Part shown: positions 15,991 to 23,426 of the stretch, in pieces
Layout: each line of letters begins with the position of its first letter
Numbering within the stretch: the stretch's first letter is position 1
NCBI GenBank assembly: GCA_019347595.1
Contig: JAHWLA010000010.1
Span: 1 to 25,391 of the forward strand
DNA: 25,391 nucleotides
Source: Actinomycetota bacterium
GTDB lineage: Bacteria; Actinomycetota; Acidimicrobiia; Acidimicrobiales; JAHWLA01
Direction of reading: 5' to 3'
Notes under the pieces: model-generated
The model's input: the letters and a program-made list of their open reading frames with translations, nothing else
The model's database searches: none
Told to the model about the DNA's origin: nothing
Translations under genes and position numbers: made by a program

Positions 15991-17265
15991 GTTGCGGCGC
16001 AGCTCCTTGAACGCCACGGTGCGGTCGTCGCCCGGCTCGCGAGGCAGGCCGAGCACCCGCTCCCCGAGGATGTTGCGCTGGATCTCGTCGGTGCCGCCGT
16101 AGATGGACGGACTGGGCGACCACAGCGCCAGCGCGGTCAACGCCCGGTCCACGGGGTGGTCGGGAGCGGGCGTGGGCGAGCCACCCTCGTAATCGTGGAG
16201 CGTCCCCCGCGGCCCCAGGATCGCCATCCCGACGTCGCGCCCCAGGCGGAACATCTCGCTCATGCGCAGCTTGGCCAGGTTGCCCATGCCGGGCAGGTCG
16301 TTGCCCTGTCCCCGCATGCCCTTGCGCCGCAACGACATGTAGCGGCCGATCTCGCCCTCGATGTGCAGCCGCACGATCCCCTCGCGGATCACCGGGTCGC
16401 CGAGCCTGCCGTGCCGCTTGGCGGCGGCGACCAGCGTGGACGCTCTCACGCCGGACGTGGCCGAGCTCCCCTGGCGGGCGACGGCGCCGTTCGCCTGCAC
16501 GAAGTCGCCCGCGCGCTTGTCGAGGTCGCCGGCCACCGTGCCGGGCCGGGCGGCCGACGGAAAGGCGTTGGCCCCACCCGCGCCGAGCCCCGACCGCTCG
16601 AAGGCGAGCGTGGTGTTGGCGACGGCCCAGCCGTTCCCGAGCCCGCCGATCACGTCCTCGTCGCGCGCCCGCACGTCGGCCAGGAAGACCTCGTTGAAGA
16701 GCGCCCGCCCGGTCAGCTCGCGCAGCGGCCGCACGTCGACGCCGGGCTGGTGCATGTCGAGCGCGAAGTAGGTGATGCCCTTGTGCTTGGGCACGTCGGC
16801 GTCGGTGCGGGCGATCAGCATGCCGAGGTCGGCGTGGTGGGCCGTCGACGTCCACACCTTCTGGCCGTCCACGATCCACTCGTCGCCGTCCTTGGTGGCG
16901 CGGGTCTGCAGCCCGGCCAGGTCGGAGCCCGCCACCGGTTCGCTGAAGAGCTGGCACCACGCCTCCCGGCCGCACACGATCGCGGGGAGGAAGCGCCGCT
17001 TCTGCTCGTCCGATCCGTGGGTGAGGATCGTCGGGCCCGCCAGCAGCATGCCCACGCCGCCGGGCGGCCCCAAGGCGCCGAAGTCGGCGATGGCGCGCTG
17101 CACGTCGACGTGCTCGGCGTCCGAGAGGCCCTTGCCGAACCACTCGACAGGCCATGTCGGTGCTGCCCACCCGGCGGTGCCCAACAGGTCCCACCACTCG
17201 CGCACCGTGAGGTCGGGGCTCCAGTGGCGCGCCAGCCAGTCCTGCAGTTCCGAGAGGGGGTTCAC
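15985..17265 (-). CDS. Long acyl-CoA dehydrogenase family protein (actinobacterial FadE type)
   Basis: A 426-residue acyl-CoA dehydrogenase. FSEPVAGSDLAG (residues 107-118) and QKVWTSTAHHA belong to the FAD-binding beta domain. An extra segment of about 55 residues (roughly 230-285, including PGTVAGDLDKRAGDF) follows, as in many actinobacterial FadE proteins. The C-terminal YGGTDEIQRNI starts at about residue 389 and has glycine where medium-chain enzymes have the catalytic glutamate. A glutamate does occur at the alternative site (Glu223 in LAFERSG). In mycobacterial cholesterol degradation, enzymes of this look work as heteromeric pairs, so a partner is possible. The start is GTG at 17265, 31 nt after the substrate-binding lipoprotein stop; its Shine-Dalgarno is weak, so the start is less sure. 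Confidence 0.9.
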   Translation of the reverse strand: MNPLSELQDWLARHWSPDLTVREWWDLLGTAGWAAPTWPVEWFGKGLSDAEHVDVQRAIADFGALGPPGGVGMLLAGPTILTHGSDEQKRRFLPAIVCGREAWCQLFSEPVAGSDLAGLQTRATKDGDEWIVDGQKVWTSTAHHADLGMLIARTDADVPKHKGITYFALDMHQPGVDVRPLRELTGRALFNEVFLADVRARDEDVIGGLGNGWAVANTTLAFERSGLGAGGANAFPSAARPGTVAGDLDKRAGDFVQANGAVARQGSSATSGVRASTLVAAAKRHGRLGDPVIREGIVRLHIEGEIGRYMSLRRKGMRGQGNDLPGMGNLAKLRMSEMFRLGRDVGMAILGPRGTLHDYEGGSPTPAPDHPVDRALTALALWSPSPSIYGGTDEIQRNILGERVLGLPREPGDDRTVAFKELRRNA

Positions 17266-17296
17266 AGCGTGCGAGGGTCCTTCGGGTAAGGGCCCC

Positions 17297-18829
17297 TCAC
17301 CAGGCGTAGGAGGGGCTGACGTACTTGAAGCAGTTGACCCCACCGCTGCACCGGTTGTCGTAGCCGACGACGCGGTAGGCCACGGGACCGTCGTGCCGTG
17401 AGGCGGTGAACTTGGTCCCGCCGTCGACATTGTGCACGCTCGGGTACGAGGTCCCCACCCGGTCGAGGGCGGCCCGGAATGCCCCGTTGCTCACCTCGGT
17501 GGCGTGGGCGAGGACATGCTGGAGAAAGAACAGGATCTCGCAGTAGAACATCACGTCTGTCTGCTGGAGCTTGTCGCGGATGGCGGCGCACGCCTGGGCG
17601 TTCTTCGACCCGGACATGCCCGTTGCCCCCGTGTCGAGCGTGGCGTTCCATCCGATCCCCGAGATGTTCGGGAGCTGGTCGGCGGGCCACTGCCGCTGCG
17701 GCCCCAAGGCGAACCCCTGGTCGCTGGCGAAGCCCCACTGCGGGTAGTAGCGCTGGTTGCTGGCGGCCCGGAGCATCAGCAGCGGAGGTACGAACAGGCC
17801 GTCGCTGCTCGACCACAGGACGTGCGTGACGCCCGCCCGGGCGAAGTCGAAGGCGTAGGTGTCCCACGACGCCCCGCCGGTCAGGGGGTACACGATCTTC
17901 TTGGCGACGTCGATGTTGTGGCGGGCGAGGGCAGGCAGCATGCCTTTGTCGGCGCCGTCCTTGGCGGTCGGCGTGTCCTCGACCATGACGCCGACCTTGG
18001 CCCCGGGCGTGAACCAGCCGTGCCGCACCAGACCGTCGACCAACGTGGCGCCCCGTCGTTCGACCAAGGGATAGGTGGGCCCGTACCAGAGGCCCTTCGA
18101 TTCCGTCATCGTGCGCTCGGACGCCCACACGCCGCCGGGGGTCACGTCGCTGACGAGGATGCGGTTCGACCGCTTCGCACAGTCGACCCCCTGGCTGATG
18201 GCCGCCATGATGGCGAAGACGCTGTGGTCCTCTGTCCACTTGGCACACGCCGCCGCGTAGTCGCGTTCCTGGTCCACGCCGATCTGGTGCAGCACGAGCT
18301 CCAGTCGTCGGCCCGCGATGCCACCGTGGTCGTTGATGTAGGTCGCCACCGCGTTCGACGCCTTCACGCCGTCGACGCCTCCGGCCTTCGGCGCGCCTCC
18401 CATGCTCTCCAGGAAGGCGCCCGCGGCGGCGTAGTCGCGTATCCAGAGGCCCACGGCGATCTTGTCGTCGGTTACGCCCTGCGCGCCTCGCCCGGCCGGG
18501 ATCCACCCCGGCGGGCGGTTGCCGCCCCGGGGCGCCTGCCCGTTGCGTCGGTCCCCGCCGCCTGTCGAGGACCCGCCGGTCGCCGACGCCCCGCCCGGCC
18601 CGGAAGACCCTCCGGGCCCGGACGACCCGTCGCCCCCGAGCAGCGCGCCGTCGCCTCCGTCTTCGCCGATGCCGGTCGTTCCCGGCCCCATGGCGTCGCC
18701 GAACTCGCTGCCCGGTCCTCCGTCCGCCCCGACCTGCTGACGGCCGACGGTCGAGCCGCACGCACTGCTGACGAGCAAGGCAGCGAGCGCTGCTCCGACG
18801 ACCTTCGACCCCCGGCGGCTGCGTAGCAT
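17297..18829 (-). CDS. Branched-chain amino-acid-type ABC substrate-binding lipoprotein with Gly-rich linker
   Basis: A 510-residue exported lipoprotein. The signal peptide has an RSRR basic start, a hydrophobic core and the lipobox LVSSAC, with Cys24 as the lipid-anchored residue. Residues of about 35-105 form a low-complexity Gly/Ser/Asp linker. The rest (from GVTDDKIAVGLWIRDY onward) is a periplasmic-binding type I fold of the LivJ/Peripla_BP_6 kind. It ends with a cysteine pair in NRCSGGVNCF that could form a disulfide. It should capture a small organic solute outside the membrane, but no permease or ATPase genes are in the window. The ATG has AAGGA about 9 nt upstream. An acyl-CoA dehydrogenase gene follows 31 nt later, implying uptake and catabolism of the same solute (inference). 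Confidence 0.9.
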   Translation of the reverse strand: MLRSRRGSKVVGAALAALLVSSACGSTVGRQQVGADGGPGSEFGDAMGPGTTGIGEDGGDGALLGGDGSSGPGGSSGPGGASATGGSSTGGGDRRNGQAPRGGNRPPGWIPAGRGAQGVTDDKIAVGLWIRDYAAAGAFLESMGGAPKAGGVDGVKASNAVATYINDHGGIAGRRLELVLHQIGVDQERDYAAACAKWTEDHSVFAIMAAISQGVDCAKRSNRILVSDVTPGGVWASERTMTESKGLWYGPTYPLVERRGATLVDGLVRHGWFTPGAKVGVMVEDTPTAKDGADKGMLPALARHNIDVAKKIVYPLTGGASWDTYAFDFARAGVTHVLWSSSDGLFVPPLLMLRAASNQRYYPQWGFASDQGFALGPQRQWPADQLPNISGIGWNATLDTGATGMSGSKNAQACAAIRDKLQQTDVMFYCEILFFLQHVLAHATEVSNGAFRAALDRVGTSYPSVHNVDGGTKFTASRHDGPVAYRVVGYDNRCSGGVNCFKYVSPSYAW

Positions 18830-18863
18830 TCTTCGTCGTCCTTTGCACGAGGCGGTTCAGGGC

Positions 18864-18934
18864 CCGGAAATCCGGTTTCAGTGGCAGAGTCGCATACCCG
18901 ATCCTATTTGAGAACCGGAAATTTGCCTTTCAGT
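18864..18934 (-). promoter_or_regulatory. Pair of direct repeats around a putative promoter of the lipoprotein gene
   Basis: CCGGAAAT...TTTCAGT occurs at 18864-18882 and again at 18915-18934, differing by one inserted base and a few central changes. The copies start 51 bp apart. Between them, the minus strand reads TAGGAT (plus strand 18901-18906), a TANNNT -10 box about 70 nt before the lipoprotein ATG. Two similar sites flanking a -10 suggest an operator, but no regulator is assigned. The remainder of this 224-bp divergent gap shows no gene. Confidence 0.4.
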
Positions 18935-19041
18935 ACGGCTCCGGCGCCGCACGAGGTGTCCAGGTGCTGTCAACGCGCAGTTGGACGGCCTCTCGGGCGC
19001 GACGATCGGGTCGCTGCGGGCGTCAACGCATGTCGGCGTCG

Positions 19042-19047
19042 TACCGT
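19042..19047 (+). promoter_or_regulatory. -10 box placing the LLM oxidoreductase on a leaderless transcript
   Basis: TACCGT matches TANNNT and lies 6 nt before the GTG at 19054, the distance typical of leaderless actinobacterial mRNAs. No Shine-Dalgarno is visible before this GTG or before the alternative ATG at 19030. The box itself supports starting at 19054. Confidence 0.45.
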
Positions 19048-19053
19048 CGGGTC

Positions 19054-19929
19054 GTGAACCCCTGGCTTTCCGTCCCCTTCTTCCCGACCGAGCGACTGAT
19101 CGAACTGGCTCGTGCCGCCGAGGACTGCGGCATCACCGGGCTGGCGCTGTCGGACCACCTCTGCGTGCCGCCCGAGGTCACCTCGCGCTACCCCTACGCG
19201 CCCGACGGCAAGGCTGCGCTGCCCGTCGACAGCGAGTTCCCCGACCCGGTGGTCGTCGCGGCGGCGCTCGGCGCGGCGACGACCCGGCTGCGGTTCACCA
19301 CCGCCGTCCTCGTGGCCCCGCTCCGCCACCCGCTGCTGCTGGCAAAGGACGTCGCCACCGCGGCGGCGATCACCGGCGGGCGCTTCGACCTCGGCGTCGG
19401 CATCGGCTGGATGCGGGAGGAGTTCGACGCCGTCGGGGTCCCGTTCGGCGAGCGAGGGGCGCGGCTGGACGAGACGATCGAGATCCTCCGCTTGGCGTGG
19501 TCCGGCGCCCTCGTGGAGTACCGCGGGCGCCACTTCACCTTCTCGCCGGTTGCCATGAACCCCGTCCCGCCCGGCGGCGTGACCGTCTTCGTGGGGGGCC
19601 ACAGCGACAAGGCCCTCGCTCGCGCCGCCCGCCTCGGCGACGGGTGGATCGGCTCGAACCCCACCATCGAAGAACTGGGCGAACTGCTCGGCCGCCTCCG
19701 CCAGGTACTGCGGACGGCGGACCGTGATCCGGGCGCCTTCCCCGTGCGCACGGGGTTCCGCGGCCGCCTGACCGACGAGCGACTCGTCGCCCTTCGCGAC
19801 CTCGGCGTGACCGACGTGGTGCTGGCGCCGTTCCAGGTGGCTCCCTCGGCCGGGTCGCTCTTCGAGCCGTCGTTCGAGGAGGTCGTCGCCCGCCTGCCGG
19901 AGGTGGTCGACGCCGTCAGCCGTCTCTGA
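19054..19929 (+). CDS. LLM-class (probably F420-dependent) oxidoreductase
   Basis: A 291-residue luciferase-like TIM-barrel protein (PF00296). Visible family features are the first strand NPWLSVPFF, LALSDHLCVP (about residues 32-41), LRFTTAVLVAPLRHPLLLAKDVATAAAITGGRFDLGVGIGW through the barrel core, and VFVGGHSDKALARAARLGDGWI. The PLRHPLLLAK and GVGIGW stretches are typical of the actinobacterial F420-dependent branch, which reduces or oxidises alcohols, enones or similar groups. FMN use cannot be excluded. I prefer GTG 19054 because of the leaderless -10 box and because the first barrel strand starts at once; an ATG at 19030 would add eight residues. It lies 67 nt upstream of the regulator gene, on the same strand. 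Confidence 0.9.
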   Translation: MNPWLSVPFFPTERLIELARAAEDCGITGLALSDHLCVPPEVTSRYPYAPDGKAALPVDSEFPDPVVVAAALGAATTRLRFTTAVLVAPLRHPLLLAKDVATAAAITGGRFDLGVGIGWMREEFDAVGVPFGERGARLDETIEILRLAWSGALVEYRGRHFTFSPVAMNPVPPGGVTVFVGGHSDKALARAARLGDGWIGSNPTIEELGELLGRLRQVLRTADRDPGAFPVRTGFRGRLTDERLVALRDLGVTDVVLAPFQVAPSAGSLFEPSFEEVVARLPEVVDAVSRL

Positions 19930-19941
19930 ACGAGCAGCCGA

Positions 19942-19955
19942 TACTGGTACCAGTA
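19942..19955. promoter_or_regulatory. 14-bp perfect palindrome, likely operator of the regulator gene
   Basis: TACTGGTACCAGTA is a perfect palindrome centred in the 67-bp gap before the XRE/MmyB regulator. It ends 5 nt before the expected -35 region of the promoter with its -10 at 19984-19989. This position suits autoregulation by the adjacent regulator or control by another dimeric protein. Confidence 0.5.
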
Positions 19956-19983
19956 CCACCTATCCGCTACCCGCATCCGTCGG

Positions 19984-19989
19984 TATCGT
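19984..19989 (+). promoter_or_regulatory. -10 box giving a leaderless regulator mRNA
   Basis: TATCGT matches TANNNT and is separated by exactly 7 nt from the ATG at 19997. No Shine-Dalgarno is present. The -35 region, near 19961-19966, reads TATCCG and is not canonical. Confidence 0.5.
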
Positions 19990-19996
19990 CCGACAC

Positions 19997-20842
19997 ATGG
20001 ACGAACGCGAAGCCGTTCGGCGGCGCGAGCTGGCCGAGTTCCTCCGCGCCCGGCGAGCCGCCCTGCAGCCCGAGGACGTGGGGCTGACGCCCCGAGGGAG
20101 GCGTCGCGTGGCGGGCCTGCGCAGGCACGAGGTGGCCGACCTGGCCGGGGTGAGCCTCACCTGGTACACGTGGCTGGAGCAGGGGCGCGACATTCGCACG
20201 AGCCCGCAGGTCCTCGACGCCGTGGCGCGCGCCCTCCGCCTCGACGACGCCTCGCGTCGCCACTTCCGCCGCTTGGCCGGCGCTCCGGTCGTCGAGACGC
20301 AGGAAGCGGCCGACTCCGTCGACCCCACCCTGATCGCGCTGCTCGACGATCTGCTGCCCGCGCCCGCGTACGTGATGACGCCCGCCAACGACGTGCTGGC
20401 GTGGAACCGCGGCTACACCGAGGTCTTCGGCGACCCCGGTACCCTGCCGTCCGAGCATCGCAACGCGCTCTGGATGATGTTGTTCTCCGACACCATCCAC
20501 ACCCGTTTGCGGAACTGGGAGTTCGAGACGAAGGCGACCATCGCCCGCTTCCGGGCCGAGGCGGCCAAGTACCCCGGCAATCCACGATGCGAGGCGCTCG
20601 TCGACGAGCTCTACGAACGCAGCGCCGTCTTCCGCGACGCGTGGAGCAGCCATGACGTGCGCGGGTTCGTGCGCCATCGGCAGGAGATCGACTTGCCAAC
20701 AGTCGGCCGGGTCAGCACCGAGGTCCTCCAACTGCGGCCGGCCGACCAGCCCTCGCTCATCGTCATGGTGCACCGACCGGACACCGACGAGTCGCGCCAA
20801 CGGCTGCGGGAACTCCTGGCCCTGCCCTCGGCGGCGGCGTGA
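19997..20842 (+). CDS. XRE-family transcriptional regulator with MmyB-like ligand-binding domain
   Basis: A 281-residue two-domain regulator. The N-terminal helix-turn-helix spans about residues 38-75 (GLRRHEVADLAGVSLTWYTWLEQGR). The C-terminal part from about residue 108 (PTLIALLDDLLPAPAYVMTPANDVLAWN) matches the MmyB-like ligand-binding domain (PF17765), a PAS-like fold thought to bind a fatty-acid-like ligand in MmyB relatives. It is therefore a good candidate for sensing an acyl or hydrophobic intermediate and controlling the acyl-CoA genes nearby (inference). Transcription is probably leaderless, from a promoter preceded by a 14-bp palindrome. Such regulators often sit beside the oxidoreductase gene they control; here the LLM oxidoreductase gene is directly upstream on the same strand. 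Confidence 0.93.
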   Translation: MDEREAVRRRELAEFLRARRAALQPEDVGLTPRGRRRVAGLRRHEVADLAGVSLTWYTWLEQGRDIRTSPQVLDAVARALRLDDASRRHFRRLAGAPVVETQEAADSVDPTLIALLDDLLPAPAYVMTPANDVLAWNRGYTEVFGDPGTLPSEHRNALWMMLFSDTIHTRLRNWEFETKATIARFRAEAAKYPGNPRCEALVDELYERSAVFRDAWSSHDVRGFVRHRQEIDLPTVGRVSTEVLQLRPADQPSLIVMVHRPDTDESRQRLRELLALPSAAA

Positions 20843-20865
20843 GCAGGCAGAGCGAGGTGGTGCAG

Positions 20866-20875
20866 GTGCTAGCAC
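20866..20875. promoter_or_regulatory. 10-bp palindrome GTGCTAGCAC upstream of the hydratase-ligase pair
   Basis: A perfect palindrome containing CTAG, a tetranucleotide generally rare in bacterial genomes, lies 38 nt before the enoyl-CoA hydratase start. A similar sequence, GTACTAGCAG, lies at 24258-24267 in the other hydratase promoter region. An operator role is plausible but unproven. Confidence 0.3.
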
Positions 20876-20913
20876 GACCGCGCTTCTCGACGGGCGCCCG
20901 CTGAGGGCCGACG

Positions 20914-21696
20914 ATGCCGTCCATGTCGTACCGACTGCCCGAGGAGTTGCTGCTCAGCGGCGAGGGGCCCATCCGCACGCTCACCATCAACCGCCCCGAC
21001 CACCGCAACGCCACCAACCGGCCGCTGCACGAGGGGCTGGCCAAGGTGTGGGGCCTGCTGCTGGAGGACCCCACGGTCAGCGTGGTCGTGCTCACCGGGG
21101 CGGGCCAGGCCTTCTCGGCGGGCGGTGACCTGGAATTCGTGGGCTCGCTGGCCGACGATCCCGAGGTCCGCTACCGCACGATGCACGAGGCGCGGCAGAT
21201 CGTCACCGAGATGATGGCCTTCCCGCTGCCCGTCGTCGCCGCCGTGAACGGGCCCGCCGTCGGGCTCGGATGCAGCCTCGCCATGCTGTCCGACATCGTG
21301 CTCGTCGCCTACGACACGTTTCTCGCCGACCCCCATGTCACCATCGGCTTGGTGGCTGCCGACGGCGGGGCCCTGTGCTGGCCGCTGATGACCAGCCTGC
21401 TCAAGGCCAAGGAGTACCTCTACACCGGCGACCGCATCCCGGCGGCCACGGCGGTGGAATTGGGCCTGGCCAATCGGGCGGTGCCTCGCGACCGGCTCCT
21501 CGACGAGGCGTACGCCCTTGCCGAACGGCTGGCCGCCCAGCCGCAGCAGGCGCTGCGCGACACCAAGCGGGCGCTCAACCTCCACTTGGCCGCCGCCGTG
21601 AACAGCGTGCTCGACTTCGCCTTCTCGGCGGAGTCGGAGTGCTTCACACTGCCCGGCTTCCAGCAGGCATTGGCCCAGGCGCGCGCCGGCAAGTAA
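20914..21696 (+). CDS. Enoyl-CoA hydratase/isomerase family protein, second copy
   Basis: A 260-residue crotonase-fold protein. The oxyanion-hole segments are FSAGGD (residues 67-72) and NGPAVGLGCSL (112-122). At the first catalytic glutamate position it has a histidine (His141 in ADPHVTIGL), while the second is kept (Glu167 in AKEYLYTG). VAADGG follows, a motif of a crotonase subfamily that includes the third copy in this window. Retaining only the second glutamate is compatible with isomerase-type chemistry, but substrate and reaction are unknown. ATG 20914 has GAGGG 6 nt upstream; a second ATG at 20923 is less well placed. The acyl-CoA ligase gene follows 74 nt later, so both may form an operon. 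Confidence 0.92.
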   Translation: MPSMSYRLPEELLLSGEGPIRTLTINRPDHRNATNRPLHEGLAKVWGLLLEDPTVSVVVLTGAGQAFSAGGDLEFVGSLADDPEVRYRTMHEARQIVTEMMAFPLPVVAAVNGPAVGLGCSLAMLSDIVLVAYDTFLADPHVTIGLVAADGGALCWPLMTSLLKAKEYLYTGDRIPAATAVELGLANRAVPRDRLLDEAYALAERLAAQPQQALRDTKRALNLHLAAAVNSVLDFAFSAESECFTLPGFQQALAQARAGK

Positions 21697-21706
21697 CGCC
21701 GGCCTT

Positions 21707-21722
21707 GCGGCCATGTGGCCGC
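21707..21722 (+). terminator. Stem-loop followed by a T-rich stretch between hydratase and ligase genes
   Basis: GCGGCC (21707-21712) and GGCCGC (21717-21722) form a 6-bp stem with an ATGT loop. Seven nucleotides later comes the locally unusual ATTATTTGTT. This could be an intrinsic terminator or partial attenuator after the hydratase gene, with the AT-rich part perhaps also serving as a promoter for the ligase. Confidence 0.35.
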
Positions 21723-21770
21723 GTACCCGATTATTTGTTCCACATACTGCTCCCGTTTCAGGAGGAACGC

Positions 21771-23393
21771 GTGGCCGAGGCCTGGATCACGTCCGACCGT
21801 CGCACCGACACGGTCGTCGGCACCTTGCGCGCTGCGCTCGACCGGCACCCCGACCGCCTGTTCCTCGACTTCCAGGGCGACACGTACACCTACGCCGACA
21901 TCTGGGAGCGGGCGACCGACCTGGCTCGTGGGCTGCGGGCGGCGGGGGTCGGCGAGGGCCACGTGGTCGTGTCGATGCTGGACAACAACCTCGATGCCGT
22001 CCTCTCGTGGTTCGCCTCGAACGTCCTGGGCGCCATCTGGGCGCCGACCAACACCGCGCTCAAGGGCGACAGCCTCCGCCATGTCGTCGGCGACACCGGC
22101 GCCCGCATCGTGCTGTGCGAGCCCGACTTCGTCGCCCGCTTCGAACTCGTGCAGGACGACCTGCCCGGCGTGCGGCTGTTCTCCCGCGGCGCCGCCGAGG
22201 TCCCCGACGGCCTGAAGCTGGAGTGCAACCTGCTCGAGGAGCTGCGGGTGGCGGGCGGGGGCGACGAGTGGTTCACCCCGTCCCCCGACGACACCACCTG
22301 CCTCATCTACACGGGCGGGACGACGGGGCCGTCGAAGGCCGGCGTCGTGAGCCACGCCTACATGGCGAACCTCGCCCACCGCACCAACCAGGCGCTGGCG
22401 CGCACGGCAGAGGACGTCAACTGGAGCCCGCTGCCGATGTTCCACATGAACCTGCCCGGCTGCACCATCCTCGGCGCCATGCTGGTGGGGGGACGCGCCG
22501 CCATCTACCCGCGTTTCTCGGTGTCGAATTTCTGGCCGGAGATCCATCGCAGCGGCGCCACCGTGGCGAACCTGGTCGGCGCCATGCCGGCGATGATCGC
22601 CCGCATGCCGGACAACCCCGACCTGACCGCGTGCAAGGGCCAGTTGCGGGCCCTGTGGGCGGCGCCGGTATCCCCCGACGACCAGCGCATCTGGCAGCAG
22701 CGCTTCGGCGTGCCCGCCGTCGGCGCCAACTCCTACGGCCTCGGCGAGGCCGTCCCGATCACGTGCTACCCCGTCGGCGCCGACGTCCCGGCGGGCAGCT
22801 CGGGCAAGCGCAACGAGGACGACTTCGACGTCCGCATCTTCGACGACGACGACAACGAGCTGGGCCCGAACGAGGTGGGCGAGGTCGTGGTGCGGCCCCG
22901 CCGGCCCAACGTGATGATCAAGGGCTACTGGCGCCGGCCCGACACCATGGCGGCGATGACCCGGAACCTCTGGTACCACACCGGGGACCTCGCGAGGTTC
23001 GACGAGGACGGCTTCTTCTACTTCGTCGACCGCAAGAAGGACTACCTGCGCCGGCGGGGCGAGAACATCTCCAGCCAGGAGCAGGAGAAGACGTACCTCC
23101 AGCACCCCGACATCGTCGAGGTCGCCGTGCACGCGGTGCTGTCCGACCTGGCCGAGGACGACGTCAAGGTGACCGCCGTGCTGTCGCCGGGCGCCGGCCT
23201 GACGCCCGAAGAGCTGTTCGCCTGGGCCGCCGACCGGGTGCCGTACTTCGCCCTGCCGCGCTACATCGAGTTCCGCGACGAGCTCCCCAAGAGCGAGTTC
23301 AACCGGGTGCTGAAGTACAAACTGCGCGAGGAGGGCTGCACGCCCACCACGTGGGACCGCGAGGTCGCCGACGTGGAGTGGGAACGCCGCTGA
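21771..23393 (+). CDS. AMP-forming acyl-CoA synthetase (CaiC-like ligase)
   Basis: A 540-residue ANL-superfamily ligase (PF00501 and PF13193). The ATP-binding loop is IYTGGTTGPSKAG (residues 179-191). Later motifs are YGLGEA, WYHTGDL (about 401-407, with the ribose-binding aspartate) and the hinge VDRKKDYLRRRGENIS. At the C-terminal A10 motif the usual lysine before V is arginine (Arg512 in FNRVLKYKL). This lysine normally catalyses adenylation, though some CaiC-like relatives, as I recall, also carry arginine. The enzyme activates a carboxylic acid to its CoA thioester. The start is GTG with GGAGG 6 nt upstream. Coding with a hydratase gene upstream suggests activation followed by oxidation of a specific acid. 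Confidence 0.93.
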   Translation: MAEAWITSDRRTDTVVGTLRAALDRHPDRLFLDFQGDTYTYADIWERATDLARGLRAAGVGEGHVVVSMLDNNLDAVLSWFASNVLGAIWAPTNTALKGDSLRHVVGDTGARIVLCEPDFVARFELVQDDLPGVRLFSRGAAEVPDGLKLECNLLEELRVAGGGDEWFTPSPDDTTCLIYTGGTTGPSKAGVVSHAYMANLAHRTNQALARTAEDVNWSPLPMFHMNLPGCTILGAMLVGGRAAIYPRFSVSNFWPEIHRSGATVANLVGAMPAMIARMPDNPDLTACKGQLRALWAAPVSPDDQRIWQQRFGVPAVGANSYGLGEAVPITCYPVGADVPAGSSGKRNEDDFDVRIFDDDDNELGPNEVGEVVVRPRRPNVMIKGYWRRPDTMAAMTRNLWYHTGDLARFDEDGFFYFVDRKKDYLRRRGENISSQEQEKTYLQHPDIVEVAVHAVLSDLAEDDVKVTAVLSPGAGLTPEELFAWAADRVPYFALPRYIEFRDELPKSEFNRVLKYKLREEGCTPTTWDREVADVEWERR

Positions 23394-23426
23394 CCCCACG
23401 GCCGCCCGAACCCCGCCGTCAGCGGC
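23386..23426. terminator. Bidirectional terminator-like inverted repeat between ligase and hydratase genes
   Basis: GCCGCTGA (23386-23393) pairs perfectly over 8 bp with TCAGCGGC (23419-23426). The arms hold the stop codons of the convergent ligase and hydratase genes. An inner CGGC/GCCG pair (23399-23402 and 23415-23418) could extend it. No T-tract. Confidence 0.4.

Noticed and set aside
12413..17197. A 1594-codon minus-strand frame that could be read as a giant fusion ending in an acyl-CoA dehydrogenase
   Set aside because: Only the last 388 codons are protein-like. The upstream part runs out of frame through the thiolase and antisense to the CoA-transferase. The TGATG start at 13579 gives a complete, normal-length enzyme.
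21270..21770. An N-terminal extension of the acyl-CoA ligase frame
   Set aside because: The extension overlaps the hydratase gene in another frame and is not conserved-looking. A GTG with a strong GGAGG site at 21771 gives the normal ligase start.
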